Source of the DNA: Hydrococcus rivularis NIES-593
GTDB taxonomy: Bacteria > Cyanobacteriota > Cyanobacteriia > Cyanobacteriales > Microcystaceae
DNA length: 64,000 nt
Assembly (NCBI RefSeq): GCF_001904635.1
Contig: NZ_MRCB01000006.1
Span: 100,982-164,981, forward strand
Reading direction: 5' to 3'
In this document: positions 17,653 through 26,396 of the stretch, in pieces
Layout: each line of letters starts with the position of its first letter
How positions within the stretch are numbered: the stretch's first letter is position 1
Notes under the pieces: generated by a model
The model's database searches: none
Seen by the model: the letters and a program-made list of their open reading frames with translations, nothing else
What the model was told of the DNA's origin: nothing
Position numbers and translations under genes: made by a program

Positions 17653-17850
17653 ATGGAAACAAGTAGCCCGTCAGGGAATGCTTCCGAACCTCCTAGTTCC
17701 GGGTGGGCAAGCCTTATAGGAACGATAATTGCTATATTGACTCTAACCTTGCCTATAGTGGTAATAGCGTATTACTCTTCACAAAACCCAATTGAGACAT
17801 TACCACAACCGAGTTATTCCCTATCGGAGCCAAAGATGACTCAAAATTAA
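17653..17850 (+). CDS. Small single-pass membrane protein
   Basis: 65 residues: a Ser/Pro-rich polar N-terminus, one transmembrane helix at about residues 19-43 (WASLIGTIIAILTLTLPIVV), and a polar Pro-rich tail. I do not recognise a family. The ordered layout and the plausible ATG support a real gene, although no clear ribosome binding site precedes it. It stands alone between the flippase-like gene and ppa. Confidence 0.5.
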   Translation: METSSPSGNASEPPSSGWASLIGTIIAILTLTLPIVVIAYYSSQNPIETLPQPSYSLSEPKMTQN

Positions 17851-18006
17851 CAGTCAATAGAGACTCGCTTGGATTTCCTAGGCAATGGACGCTAGACATT
17901 ATTAGCATCCTAAAACTTCTTGTCGGGTCTCTAAATATGATTTAATAAACCTGAGTCTTGAGATTGATTTTAATAGGCTCATCTTGTTGATTTTCGGAGA
18001 GATTTC

Positions 18007-18516
18007 GTGGATCTATCTCGCATTCCCCCTCAACCCAAGCCCGGTTTAATCAACGTTTTAATCGAAATTCCGGCAGGCAGTAAAAATAAATACGAGTTTG
18101 ACAAAGATTTGAACGCTTTTGCTCTCGATCGCGTTCTCTATTCATCGGTTCAATACCCCTACGACTACGGTTTCGTTCCCAACACCCTCGCCGATGACGG
18201 CGATCCCCTCGATGGAATGGTATTGATGGATCGCCCCACATTTCCAGGCTGCATCATTCCCGCCCGTCCGATTGGGATGCTAGAAATGATCGATAGTGGC
18301 GATCGCGACGAGAAAATTCTCTGCGTTCCCGACAAAGATCCCCGCTACAGCAATGTAAAATCTCTTAAAGATATTGCCCAACATCGCTTAGATGAAATTG
18401 CCGAGTTTTTTAAAACTTACAAAAATCTTGAAAAGAAAGTTACAGAAATCCTGGGTTGGAAAGATGTCGATGCAGTGTCTGCCTTGATAGAGAAATGTAT
18501 TAAAGCCATAAAATAG
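18007..18516 (+). CDS. ppa: Inorganic pyrophosphatase
   Basis: 169 residues, the usual bacterial family I length. It hydrolyses pyrophosphate to two phosphates in the cytosol. [36 protein letters not shown] (with the metal-binding Asp cluster D-x-D-P-x-D) and VPDKDPRY are the active-site segments. The start is GTG 18007, preceded by CGGAGAG 5-6 bases upstream, and the N-terminus [10 protein letters not shown] matches cyanobacterial homologues. The coaBC-like gene follows 48 bases later, so co-transcription is possible. Confidence 0.97.
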   Translation: MDLSRIPPQPKPGLINVLIEIPAGSKNKYEFDKDLNAFALDRVLYSSVQYPYDYGFVPNTLADDGDPLDGMVLMDRPTFPGCIIPARPIGMLEMIDSGDRDEKILCVPDKDPRYSNVKSLKDIAQHRLDEIAEFFKTYKNLEKKVTEILGWKDVDAVSALIEKCIKAIK

Positions 18517-18564
18517 CGAACCTTGTAAAGTTTAGAGATAGAGGTTAGTCGTTATTTTGCCCCA

Positions 18565-19848
18565 ATGGCAAATTCCCAACTCCGATCGCTAATGAAACAC
18601 TGGGATTTCAGTCCCCCTCCCGAATCGCAATTAGGCGATCGCGAGGTGCCGATTGAGGGAGAACACTTGCAAGGCAAGCGAATTGCGCTTTTAATTACTG
18701 GCGGCATTGCGGCAATCAAAGCCCCTTTAATCGCCCGCGCACTGCGCAAAGAAGGGGCTGATGTCGTCGCTTTTACGTCCCAAGAAGCCTTGCGCTATAC
18801 TACTATCGATGCGTTAGAGTGGAGTACGACTCGCCCAGTCGTAACGAAACTAACCGCCGCCGCAGAACACCTCAGCGACAGCGCCCCCTTTGATGCCTAT
18901 CTCGTCGCCCCCGCTACCTATAACACGATTAATAAAATGCGCTATGGCATCGCTGATGGGGTCATTACTTCTGCCTTAGCATCGGCAATCGGTCGCATGG
19001 AACGAGGAAGAACGAAAATTGCGATCGCGCCCACCATGCACGGAAGCCTTCACAACTCGATCCTGACCGAATCTCTAAAAACGTTAGAGGCGATGGGCGT
19101 TTATATCGTGCCCCCGCGAGAAGCTTACGGCAAGCACAATATCCCCGACGAACGGGAAATCGTTGTCGAAGTTTGCCGTTTGGTAAGCACTTCCCCTCTC
19201 AAAGGAGTTCCAATCTTAGTCACGGGAGGTCCTACCCCAGTTCCCATCGATAATGTGCGCCGACTTACCAATCGTTTTAGCGGCAGATTGGGGGCTGAAA
19301 TAACAGAAGAACTTTACCTAAGAGATGCAGATGTTCGACTGATTCACGGAGAGGGAACTTACCAACCCCCTGCCTATCTGCCGTACCAAATTGTCAGAAC
19401 CTATGACGAATATTTGGCATCGATCCTGGAAACGTTAAGCCAAAAACCCTATAGGTTTGGGATTTTTTCAGCCGCAGTCGCCGATTACAAACCAGAATTG
19501 GTTCTTCCTGGAAAAACTCCTAGTGGCGGCGCCTTGAAAACGATTAACCTAGTGCCGACTCTGAAGGTAATCGAGGAAGTCAGAGCAAAATTTCCCGACC
19601 TGCATATGGTAACTTTTAAGTACCAAGAAGGGGTGAGTCACGAAGCGTTAATGGAAATTGCCCAACAGAGAATCAAACGCGGCTATCGTGCCATAATTGC
19701 CAATCGTGGCGAAGAAATGGGGCTAGGTGGCGAACAAATTGCTTACTTGGTGACAGCAGATCGACCGCCACAAAAGATGGTTGGGAAAAAAGAGATTGCC
19801 AAAGCGATCGCCAATTATCTCGAACAAGTTTGGCATAATAATTCTTAA
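18565..19848 (+). CDS. coaBC: Phosphopantothenoylcysteine decarboxylase/ligase-like (CoaBC-type) protein
   Basis: 427 residues. The N-terminal half is the flavoprotein decarboxylase: ALLITGGIAAIKAPLIAR, YLVAPATYNTINKMRYGIAD, and IAPTMHGSLHNS in place of the usual APAMN segment. The C-terminal half is the ligase: LVTGGPTPVPIDNVRRLTNR followed by SGRLGAEI (canonical SSGKMG), and FSAAVADYKP. CoaBC makes 4-phosphopantetheine for coenzyme A in the cytosol. An additional ~40-residue N-terminal extension and several substitutions at family motifs show a divergent cyanobacterial branch; a different flavoprotein function is possible. It is followed by ndhM after 25 bases. Confidence 0.82.
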   Translation: MANSQLRSLMKHWDFSPPPESQLGDREVPIEGEHLQGKRIALLITGGIAAIKAPLIARALRKEGADVVAFTSQEALRYTTIDALEWSTTRPVVTKLTAAAEHLSDSAPFDAYLVAPATYNTINKMRYGIADGVITSALASAIGRMERGRTKIAIAPTMHGSLHNSILTESLKTLEAMGVYIVPPREAYGKHNIPDEREIVVEVCRLVSTSPLKGVPILVTGGPTPVPIDNVRRLTNRFSGRLGAEITEELYLRDADVRLIHGEGTYQPPAYLPYQIVRTYDEYLASILETLSQKPYRFGIFSAAVADYKPELVLPGKTPSGGALKTINLVPTLKVIEEVRAKFPDLHMVTFKYQEGVSHEALMEIAQQRIKRGYRAIIANRGEEMGLGGEQIAYLVTADRPPQKMVGKKEIAKAIANYLEQVWHNNS

Positions 19849-19873
19849 TCAAAGATAGCAAAACCGTAATCTT

Positions 19874-20230
19874 ATGCTGCTCAAGTCTACTACTCGCCAT
19901 ATTCGGATCTACACGGCGGAAGTTAAAGATAACGAACTGATCCCTAGCGATAGCGTCCTGACCTTAGATGTCGATCCGGACAACGAATTTAACTGGAATG
20001 AAGATAGCCTTCAGAAGGTTTACGCCAAGTTTGATGAATTAGTGGAATCCTACAGCAGAGAAGATCTAACCGAATACAATCTGCGGCGCATCGGTTCGGA
20101 TTTAGAACATTTTATGCGATCGCTGCTGCAAAAAGGTGAAATTAGCTATAATCTTGGCAGCCGCGTGCTTAACTACAGTATGGGACTTCCCCGCGTAGAA
20201 AGTCCCGAAAGCGAAGGAAAATATCTTTAA
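19874..20230 (+). CDS. ndhM: NAD(P)H-quinone oxidoreductase subunit M (NDH-1)
   Basis: 118 residues with the family sequence throughout: MLLKSTTRHIRIYTAEV, LTLDVDPDNEFNWNEDSLQK and YNLRRIGSDLEHFMRSLLQK. NdhM is a peripheral, oxygenic-photosynthesis-specific subunit of the thylakoid NDH-1 complex, which serves respiration and cyclic electron flow. Length and ends agree with other cyanobacteria. It lies 25 bases behind the coaBC-like gene, and the strong hairpin at 20343-20376 terminates the unit. Confidence 0.96.
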   Translation: MLLKSTTRHIRIYTAEVKDNELIPSDSVLTLDVDPDNEFNWNEDSLQKVYAKFDELVESYSREDLTEYNLRRIGSDLEHFMRSLLQKGEISYNLGSRVLNYSMGLPRVESPESEGKYL

Positions 20231-20342
20231 TCGGCGATCGCCATGCGAGAAGAAGGAGTCAGGATAAAATTTAGGGGGTCTTCAACCCATTCAATCAATT
20301 TTTCCTTTTGCCTTTTTCCTTAATAACTGGTGTTTTAGAGCT

Positions 20343-20376
20343 TGTAGTAGCGCTTGAGCGCTACTACAGGTTTTTT
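20343..20376 (+). terminator. Intrinsic terminator after ndhM
   Basis: A perfect 11-bp stem TGTAGTAGCGC (20343-20353) and GCGCTACTACA (20358-20368) with loop TTGA, followed by GG and six T. It lies 110 bases after the ndhM stop and just behind the stop of the convergent gene. Confidence 0.85.
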
Positions 20377-20385
20377 AGATGAGGT

Positions 20386-20661
20386 TTAACTATAAACACC
20401 AATATACTTCATTCGAGGCTCAGCGCTCTCCTCGTTGATTTCCTGCCAGAGGTTATCCACCGCCGAATCTACCATCGAGCCTAACATCGATCCTACAAGC
20501 GATCCCAAAACCGAACCAGCCAGCGAACCCAAAAGCGAACCGAGCAGTGAAGCGCCTATTGAACCGCTAACCGCCCCCGCGATTGACCCAGCTATTGCCC
20601 CAACAATCGAGCCGCCGATCGAGCCAATCAATGAACCAAAGAAAGAACCAAGCTCAGACAT
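20386..20661 (-). CDS. Small protein of tetrapeptide [S/A]-x-x-G repeats (glycine zipper)
   Basis: 91 residues. Glycine occupies positions 5, 9, 13, 17, 21, 25, 29, 33, 41, 45, 49, 53, 57 and 61 (Ala at 37), exactly every fourth residue, usually followed by Ser and two hydrophobics: GSLIGSIGGSIVGAIAG and so on. This would form long GxxxG-packed membrane or amyloid-like helices. The C-terminus is polar and acidic (WQEINEESAEPRMKYIGVYS). The opposite strand also stays open because of the 12-base DNA periodicity, but its Pro/Glu-rich product looks artificial. Function unknown; pore formation, membrane clustering or self-assembly are guesses. The start has no strong ribosome binding site. Confidence 0.6.
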   Translation of the reverse strand: MSELGSFFGSLIGSIGGSIVGAIAGSIAGAVSGSIGASLLGSLLGSLAGSVLGSLVGSMLGSMVDSAVDNLWQEINEESAEPRMKYIGVYS

Positions 20662-20875
20662 AGTATTCTAGCACATTAAGAACCTACTATCTAACCATAC
20701 AAGGAATTTCGTTCTCAGATCCAGTTTGTGAAGTAATTTAAACGAGCAGGAGTTAAATCCCCATTGCTGAAACTCCCTCCGACTACAGAGAATAGTAGCG
20801 ACGCGATCGCCTTATCGACAAACTCTTATAATTTCTTAATATTATGAGATAAAGGGTTAGTACTAAGGAGAGCAG

Positions 20876-21172
20876 ATGGGCAACATTACGTTCGTTAAAG
20901 AAGGGACAGAAGTCATTGCAGCGGATGGAGCAAACCTGCGAGAGAAAGCACTACAAAATCGGATTGACATTTACACTTTCAAAGGCAAGCTGACTAATTG
21001 TGGGGGATATGGTCAATGCGGAACCTGTATCGTTGAGATTGTCGAAGGCATGGAAAATCTCTCTCCTAAAACGGATTTTGAGTTACGAAAGCTCAAAAAA
21101 AAGCCGGAAAGCTATCGTCTAGCTTGTCAAACCCTCGTCAACGGTCCGGTTAAGGTAAAAACCAAGCCGTAA
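20876..21172 (+). CDS. [2Fe-2S] ferredoxin
   Basis: 98 residues. Cluster ligands are in [17 protein letters not shown] (C-x5-C-x2-C) and the distant Cys of YRLACQTLV. The first spacing and GGYGQCGTC resemble adrenodoxin/bacterial-type or thylakoid-associated ferredoxins rather than the major plant-type PetF. It carries electrons in the cytosol; its partner is unknown. An AGGAGAGCAG sequence sits directly upstream of the ATG. psbM follows 63 bases later on the same strand, and a strong shared terminator follows psbM, so the two may be one unit. Confidence 0.92.
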   Translation: MGNITFVKEGTEVIAADGANLREKALQNRIDIYTFKGKLTNCGGYGQCGTCIVEIVEGMENLSPKTDFELRKLKKKPESYRLACQTLVNGPVKVKTKP

Positions 21173-21235
21173 TCTCAATCGCGGTAATGGTATTCTAATG
21201 ATTGTTAGTCAAGATGACGCAGAGGTAATCGAGCA

Positions 21236-21343
21236 ATGCAAGTTAACGATCTTGGGTTTATCGCTACCATTTTATTCGTGCTGGTACCCACCGTTTTTCT
21301 GTTAATTCTGTACATTCAAACTAATAAAGAAGGCGCACGATAA
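21236..21343 (+). CDS. psbM: Photosystem II reaction center protein M
   Basis: 35 residues: [19 protein letters not shown] then [16 protein letters not shown]. This is the single-helix PsbM of the PSII dimer interface in the thylakoid membrane. The length and N-terminus match the family. AGAGG lies 9-10 bases before the ATG. It follows the ferredoxin gene and precedes a bidirectional terminator. Confidence 0.96.
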   Translation: MQVNDLGFIATILFVLVPTVFLLILYIQTNKEGAR

Positions 21344-21398
21344 TAAGTCAAAATCAGCGAAAATCTATCACTATAGCAGTCTTAAATCATTTGTAAAC

Positions 21399-21443
21399 GT
21401 AGTGCGGGTATCATGAGAAGCGCGAGCGAGACGCTCGCACTAC
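21399..21443 (+). repeat. Hairpin-forming dispersed repeat, copy A
   Basis: GTAGTGCGGG...GCTCGCACTAC with inner inverted repeat GCGAGCG-AGA-CGCTCGC and outer pairing GTAGTGCG/CGCACTAC. Near identical to 60372-60416, where the inner loop is TCT, that is the inner hairpin is inverted. Confidence 0.8.
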
Positions 21444-21485
21444 AATTTTAATGAATCAACTAGGATTGCTATATAAGAAAAAAGA

Positions 21486-21517
21486 GGGAAACAGAATCGT
21501 TCTGTTTCCCTTTTTCT
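21486..21517. terminator. Bidirectional terminator between psbM and the usp gene
   Basis: A perfect 11-bp stem GGGAAACAGAA (21486-21496), loop TCG, TTCTGTTTCCC (21500-21510). T runs follow on both strands (CCCTTTTTCTTT on plus, CCCTCTTTTTTC on minus), serving the convergent psbM and universal stress protein genes. Confidence 0.92.
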
Positions 21518-21576
21518 TTCTAAATTGCGAATTGGATTGACCTATTGCCTAATAACTGGCGATCGATCGCCGAATC

Positions 21577-22431
21577 TCAGCCGTCTTCTTTTCGTGCCAA
21601 GAGAACCGGACAGGACGCATTGACGCGAATATAATCGGATAGAGAAGTTCCCAAAAGGCGATCGAGATCGGGTAAGCTTTTAGCTACGGAAGGACGGCGA
21701 TCGGGAGAACCCATCACAAGTAAGTCAATATTATTTTCTTCAACTAAATTACAGATTTGCTCCCCTGGCTTACCTCCCGTGACGATGCAACGATAGGGAA
21801 CTCCCATTCTTTTTGCTTTCTCTGCCGCAGGAGCAAGAATGGGGTTATTTTCCATCTCTGCTTTCGACAGAGGCAATAATTCCGGCTTCAAATCGGGGTT
21901 GACGCGAGCTAAAAATAGCTCGGCATCTGGGTAATCTCGCAGTAGGAATAGGGTCAGATCGAGTGCGTATTGAGCTGCCGCCGACTTATCTAGCGCCACC
22001 ATTACTCGCTTGATTTTTTTGACGTAGATGTCGTCTTTGACCAACAACATGGGACGGTTAGTAAGTTGAAAGACATACTGGCTGACAGAATTTTCGAGAA
22101 TAGCTTCTAAGCGCTTGAGTCCGCGAGAACCCATAATAATCAAGTCGGCATTAATTTCTTCAGCAACCTGGCAAACCGTGTCTTTAGGGTCGCCTTGGCG
22201 CAGCATGGTAGAAACTTTAGTAGGATCTAGTTGGACATTCTCAAGAATGCTAGCAATAATTTTGCCTCCTTCTTCCCACTTAGCTGTAACAGCATCGGCT
22301 GTAATTTGGGGAGGAATGACGTGCAAGATGGTAATTGCAGCTTTTTTGATGGCTGGGATGTCCATCAAGACCTTGAGCATGTCTTGGGTGGGACCCGTTC
22401 CCGAATCGGTGTATAGAATCTTTTCGAGCAT
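21577..22431 (-). CDS. Tandem-domain universal stress protein
   Basis: 284 residues with two UspA domains. Domain 1 begins MLEKILYTDSGTGPTQDML and ends LIIMGSRGLKRLEAILENSV. Domain 2 begins VKKIKRVMVALDKSAAAQYA and ends LLVMGSPDRRP with LGTSLSDYIRVNASCPVLL. The ATP-binding motif G-x2-G-x9-G-(S/T) is only partly conserved, best seen in domain 1 (GSRGLKRLEAILENSVS). USPs act in the cytosol as stress-response dimers. ATG 22431 is chosen because the family N-terminus starts there; a TTG/CTG-rich upstream extension of nine codons is unlikely. Confidence 0.9.
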   Translation of the reverse strand: MLEKILYTDSGTGPTQDMLKVLMDIPAIKKAAITILHVIPPQITADAVTAKWEEGGKIIASILENVQLDPTKVSTMLRQGDPKDTVCQVAEEINADLIIMGSRGLKRLEAILENSVSQYVFQLTNRPMLLVKDDIYVKKIKRVMVALDKSAAAQYALDLTLFLLRDYPDAELFLARVNPDLKPELLPLSKAEMENNPILAPAAEKAKRMGVPYRCIVTGGKPGEQICNLVEENNIDLLVMGSPDRRPSVAKSLPDLDRLLGTSLSDYIRVNASCPVLLARKEDG

Positions 22432-23033
22432 GGATTGAAACTGGGTTGTTAACGGCAATTAGCTATTTCTGGGTACAAGGATACTGCCAATCCCGCCCAA
22501 GAAATTTAACAACTTGTTAAGTCAGTAGACAAAACTAAACATTAAATCGCGTTAATAAACTTTAATATCTACTCTCGATTGGCAATCGCTCTTTCTCTCA
22601 TTTCAATAGCCGATCGCTTCTTTCTTCGATTGGTTTTTATTTGTAGCTATTTCTTCTCTGTATTTTTACTATTTATTAAAAATGCAATAATCCTTAAACT
22701 CAATCGCAATTTTCAAAGTTGCTGCGTTCGAGTTGGCAATAGAGCGCGATCGCTACATCAGTTTTTCATTGAATTCGCGCCGTTTGAGGAAAACTCTTAT
22801 CCCATGCCTTTACTTGAGAGAAGGGTTAGAAAAAATACGTACATTAATTTACTTAATCAGTCTCAGTAATTATAGTTAATTAATTACCTCAATAATCAAA
22901 AAATATTCAATATTTTTTTCCGTATCTTAACGGAAGTTGCCCCAAAAAATAATTTGGCACAATAACTGTATTCGATCGAAGGTATTTTTTGAGGATTGTC
23001 GGCACTTAAGCATTAATAGAAAGATAAATTACT
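22432..23033. other. Intergenic region, no credible gene
   Basis: About 600 bases, A/T-rich towards the right. A 96-codon plus-strand frame from a TTG (22579-22869) has a hydrophobic start but no ribosome binding site, an improbable tail and A/T-rich random composition, so I do not call it. No hairpin or riboswitch stood out. Confidence 0.5.
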
Positions 23034-26000
23034 ATGCTATCTAACAATCAACAAGTTTCTTCTACAATAAATCAATCATTAGTTGGCACTTTCCCGAACG
23101 ACGATCTAACCATGCCTCTCAAGCTAGAAAGACCTTTTGGGAGCTTAGAGGCTGTCTCATCGCGCCACAAAAGAGATAATAGTGAAAAACTAGACAAAGA
23201 GGCAAAATATGATAAAATTAACGGTCAATTTCCCATTACTGTTGAGTTTAATGGAAATGGCAATTCCACAAAAATTGAAAATGCAAGCGATACAAACCCC
23301 AAAAATTATGCTAGTAATGAAAACTTGATACAAGCCGAATTAGATAATAAAAATTTCTCTAAATATGCCAGAGAAATGAGTATTTATTGCTTAACAAAGA
23401 GTTCTAAAAAATTAAAAACATCTGCTCAAAATCTAAATGCCAAGGAGGAAAAGATGCCAAGCGATCGAGTGTCGAGCGATCGATTGGTAATGCACTTAAA
23501 ATTTGAAGAAACTTCAGGAATTCAAGCAACAGATTCATCTCCCTATGGAAAAAACCGAGGAGAGTTACGCAACGGAGCTACTTTTAAAAAAATTGACGGA
23601 ACCTTTGGCGGTGTGGTTAGTTTTGATGGAGCAAACGACTACATTAGGGTTGGCGATTCTAGCAATATCAATACAGGTACTCATGCAAAGCGAACGCTTT
23701 CTTTGTGGTTTAAAGTTGACGATAAAAATATTTCCGATTGCAAACAAGTGATATATGAAGAAGGCGGTAGGGCACGCGGGCTAAACATCTACGTTCATAA
23801 CGGTCGTCTCTATGTAGGCGCATGGAATAATCCCGCTTCCGAAAGCAACTGGAAGGGAACTTATCTATTCACCAATACGATTAGCTCTAACAAATGGCAT
23901 CACGTGACTGTCGTCCTTAACGCCAAAGAGGGTAGTCCAACCCTACAGGCAGGAGCATTAACCGCCTATCTCGATGGCAGCAAATTCGGTACCGGGCAAG
24001 GGTCGCAGCTATGGAGTCACTCCGATGGTATCGGCATCGGTGCCATCAATCAAGCTACCCAGTTTCACGATGGCGACGCGCAAGGAACCGGAACGAATGC
24101 TTTCAAGGGCAGCATCGATGACGTGCGAGTCTACAACCGCGTCCTGACAGACAAGGAAATTGCCATTCTAGCCAATCATCAGTCTTCAGGAAATACATCC
24201 ATGACTCCACAATCGGCAAGCACCGATAATACCACCAATACGCCGCCAGTAGCAAAAGCTGACAAGGCAACTACCACAGAAGATAAACAGATTACACTCT
24301 CAGCCACGAAATTACTAGAAAACGATCGCGATGCCAATGGCGATCGCCTCAAAATTACCGGCGTTAGTAATGCCACTAACGGAACCGCCGCGCTAGATAA
24401 AAACGGCAATATTACTTTCACTCCAAAAAACAACTTCATCGGCGATGCTAGCTTTCAATACACCGTCAGCGACGGTCGCGGGGGAACTGCAAAAGCCATA
24501 GTAACGGTTTCCGTATTAGCCCAACCCGAACCAGCTTCAAGCTCGGTAGTTAGCATAGGAACGAACCTCAGTGGCATTGCCGATTGGTCAACGCAAATGC
24601 CCTTCCTCGACGCCTTCAAATCTTCTCGCTCCTGGTTTACCCAAAATAAGTCCACTTGGGATACGAAAGAAGCTAACAAGTTAGACCTGGATAAAAATGG
24701 CTGGGTCAAATCTCTACCCAATGCCGACAGCGGTTCTAAATATACTAGCGTCGGCACGCTCCTGTTTCGAGACAAAGGCGGTCGCTATCCCGGCGGACAA
24801 TACGTCGTCCTCTATGAAGGACAAGGTACGATTGAATACGGCTTTGATGCTAAAAAAAATTCGACTGCCTCTCGTCCCGGCAGAGATGTTATCGATGTCA
24901 CTCCCTCCAATGAAGGCATCTGGTTGAAAATCATTGCCACCGATCCCAATAAAACCGGCAATTACCTTCGCAACATCCGCGTCGTTCCCATCGATTACGA
25001 AAAAACTTACCAAAGTCAAATTTTCAATCCCAAATTTATTGAAAAGGTCGATGACTTTAGTGCCTTCCGCTTTATGGACTGGATGAAAACCAATAATTCC
25101 AGCCAAAGTCAGTGGAGCGACCGCCCCACGCCACAAACGGCTAGATATTCTACGCACGGAACTCCAGTAGAAGTAATGGTCGAACTCGCCAATCAAACCG
25201 ATACAGACCCCTGGTTTACCATGCCCCACTTAGCAAGCGACGAATACGTTACCAACTTTGCCAGCTACGTCAAGAACCATCTCGAACCCGAACGCAAAGT
25301 CTATGTTGAATACTCCAACGAGGTCTGGAACAAGGATTTTCAGCAAAGTCAGTGGGCGCTCCAACAAGGGAAAAAGGAATGGGGCGGCAGCGGCGACTCC
25401 GATACCGTAATGAGACTCAATTGGTACAGCAAGCGCACCACAGAAATTACGCAAATCTGGGATCGGGTTTTTGGCGAAGACAAAGCACGAGTAATCGGAG
25501 TTATGGGAGCTCAAGCAGCTAATATCGGAGTAGCCCAACAAGTGATTTCCTACAATTGGACCGACAAACCGCTGTCTCACCAAGCATACGGCATTGATGC
25601 CATCGCGATCGCTCCTTACATTGGTTATTATCTCGGCGCGCCAGAGAATGCTTCCCAAATCGCCAGCTGGACTCGCGACTCAGATGGAGGACGCAAAAAA
25701 CTTTTTGACGAAATCACCCAAGGAGGAGTCTTGAGCGGAGGTCCTAAAGGCGGAGCGCTGCAACAATCCTATGATGGAATGAAAGCTCATATCGACCTAG
25801 CTCGAAAAGAAAACCTACAGCTTATTGCCTATGAAGGCGGTCAGCATTTGGCGGGTTTTAAGGGAGTCGAAGACAACGCAGCCATTACCAAGCTGTTCAT
25901 AGAAGCCAATCGCGACCCGCGCATGGGAGATGTTTATAGACAATACCTACAAAAGTGGTTCGAGTTAGGTGGCGGGACGTTTATGAATTTCGCCGACATC

Positions 26001-26096
26001 GGTCAGCCCAGTAAATGGGGCAGTTGGGGTTTGCTCGAACACGTCGAGCAAAACGGCTCTCCCAAATACGATGCCATTATGGATATCATTCATTAG
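23034..26096 (+). CDS. LamG/cadherin-like protein with clan GH-A-like glycosidase domain
   Basis: 1020 residues. About 1-150 is a low-complexity polar region with no signal peptide. About 152-385 is a LamG/concanavalin-type domain (LVMHLKFEETSGIQATDSS, GSIDDVRVYNRVLTDKEIA). About 400-500 is a cadherin-like tandem-95 repeat (PPVAKADKATTTEDKQITL, FQYTVSDGRGGTAKA). About 510-1020 resembles a TIM-barrel glycosidase: VYVEYSNEVWN with Glu763 after Asn as acid/base, and LIAYEGGQHL with Glu934 as nucleophile, the pattern of clan GH-A. A carbohydrate-active, surface or secreted role is inferred, supported by the Wzc-type gene 300 bases downstream. Export would need a nonclassical or type I route. A strong terminator follows. 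Confidence 0.75.
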   Translation: MLSNNQQVSSTINQSLVGTFPNDDLTMPLKLERPFGSLEAVSSRHKRDNSEKLDKEAKYDKINGQFPITVEFNGNGNSTKIENASDTNPKNYASNENLIQAELDNKNFSKYAREMSIYCLTKSSKKLKTSAQNLNAKEEKMPSDRVSSDRLVMHLKFEETSGIQATDSSPYGKNRGELRNGATFKKIDGTFGGVVSFDGANDYIRVGDSSNINTGTHAKRTLSLWFKVDDKNISDCKQVIYEEGGRARGLNIYVHNGRLYVGAWNNPASESNWKGTYLFTNTISSNKWHHVTVVLNAKEGSPTLQAGALTAYLDGSKFGTGQGSQLWSHSDGIGIGAINQATQFHDGDAQGTGTNAFKGSIDDVRVYNRVLTDKEIAILANHQSSGNTSMTPQSASTDNTTNTPPVAKADKATTTEDKQITLSATKLLENDRDANGDRLKITGVSNATNGTAALDKNGNITFTPKNNFIGDASFQYTVSDGRGGTAKAIVTVSVLAQPEPASSSVVSIGTNLSGIADWSTQMPFLDAFKSSRSWFTQNKSTWDTKEANKLDLDKNGWVKSLPNADSGSKYTSVGTLLFRDKGGRYPGGQYVVLYEGQGTIEYGFDAKKNSTASRPGRDVIDVTPSNEGIWLKIIATDPNKTGNYLRNIRVVPIDYEKTYQSQIFNPKFIEKVDDFSAFRFMDWMKTNNSSQSQWSDRPTPQTARYSTHGTPVEVMVELANQTDTDPWFTMPHLASDEYVTNFASYVKNHLEPERKVYVEYSNEVWNKDFQQSQWALQQGKKEWGGSGDSDTVMRLNWYSKRTTEITQIWDRVFGEDKARVIGVMGAQAANIGVAQQVISYNWTDKPLSHQAYGIDAIAIAPYIGYYLGAPENASQIASWTRDSDGGRKKLFDEITQGGVLSGGPKGGALQQSYDGMKAHIDLARKENLQLIAYEGGQHLAGFKGVEDNAAITKLFIEANRDPRMGDVYRQYLQKWFELGGGTFMNFADIGQPSKWGSWGLLEHVEQNGSPKYDAIMDIIH

Positions 26097-26119
26097 GTCG
26101 AGCAAAGATCTATCTTTAG

Positions 26120-26158
26120 TTGGGGGCAAACTCGAAAGACCGCCCCCAATTTTTTTTA
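26120..26158 (+). terminator. Intrinsic terminator after the LamG/glycosidase gene
   Basis: An 8-bp stem TTGGGGGC (26120-26127) and GCCCCCAA (26142-26149), 14-base loop, then about nine T. It lies 24 bases after the stop codon. Confidence 0.92.
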
Positions 26159-26396
26159 GCTAAATATTTTTAAAGTTTTAATAAAGTTGTTATAAAGGCT
26201 TTTTAGGCAAGCATTAAAAAAATGCGATCGCGATCGACCTCTTTCTCAAAAACTCAGATTAGATTAAACTGATTCTTGAATAATTTTATCCTTTCATAAC
26301 CTTTCTCCGTAAAAGTAATGTAAGCTAAATCTAAATTCCACCCAAGACCGATATTGAGATAAAGCAAACATTAGATCTACATCTCATAAGCAAGTA

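Noticed and set aside
20435-20671. Plus-strand open frame with Pro/Glu repeats opposite the glycine-ladder gene
   Set aside because: Its E-P-x-x periodicity is the complement of the 12-base repeat on the minus strand; it has no ribosome site, and a hydrophobic zipper is the more natural product.
22579-22869. 96-codon frame from a TTG with a hydrophobic start
   Set aside because: A/T-rich random composition, no ribosome binding site, no recognisable domain and a mixed basic tail.
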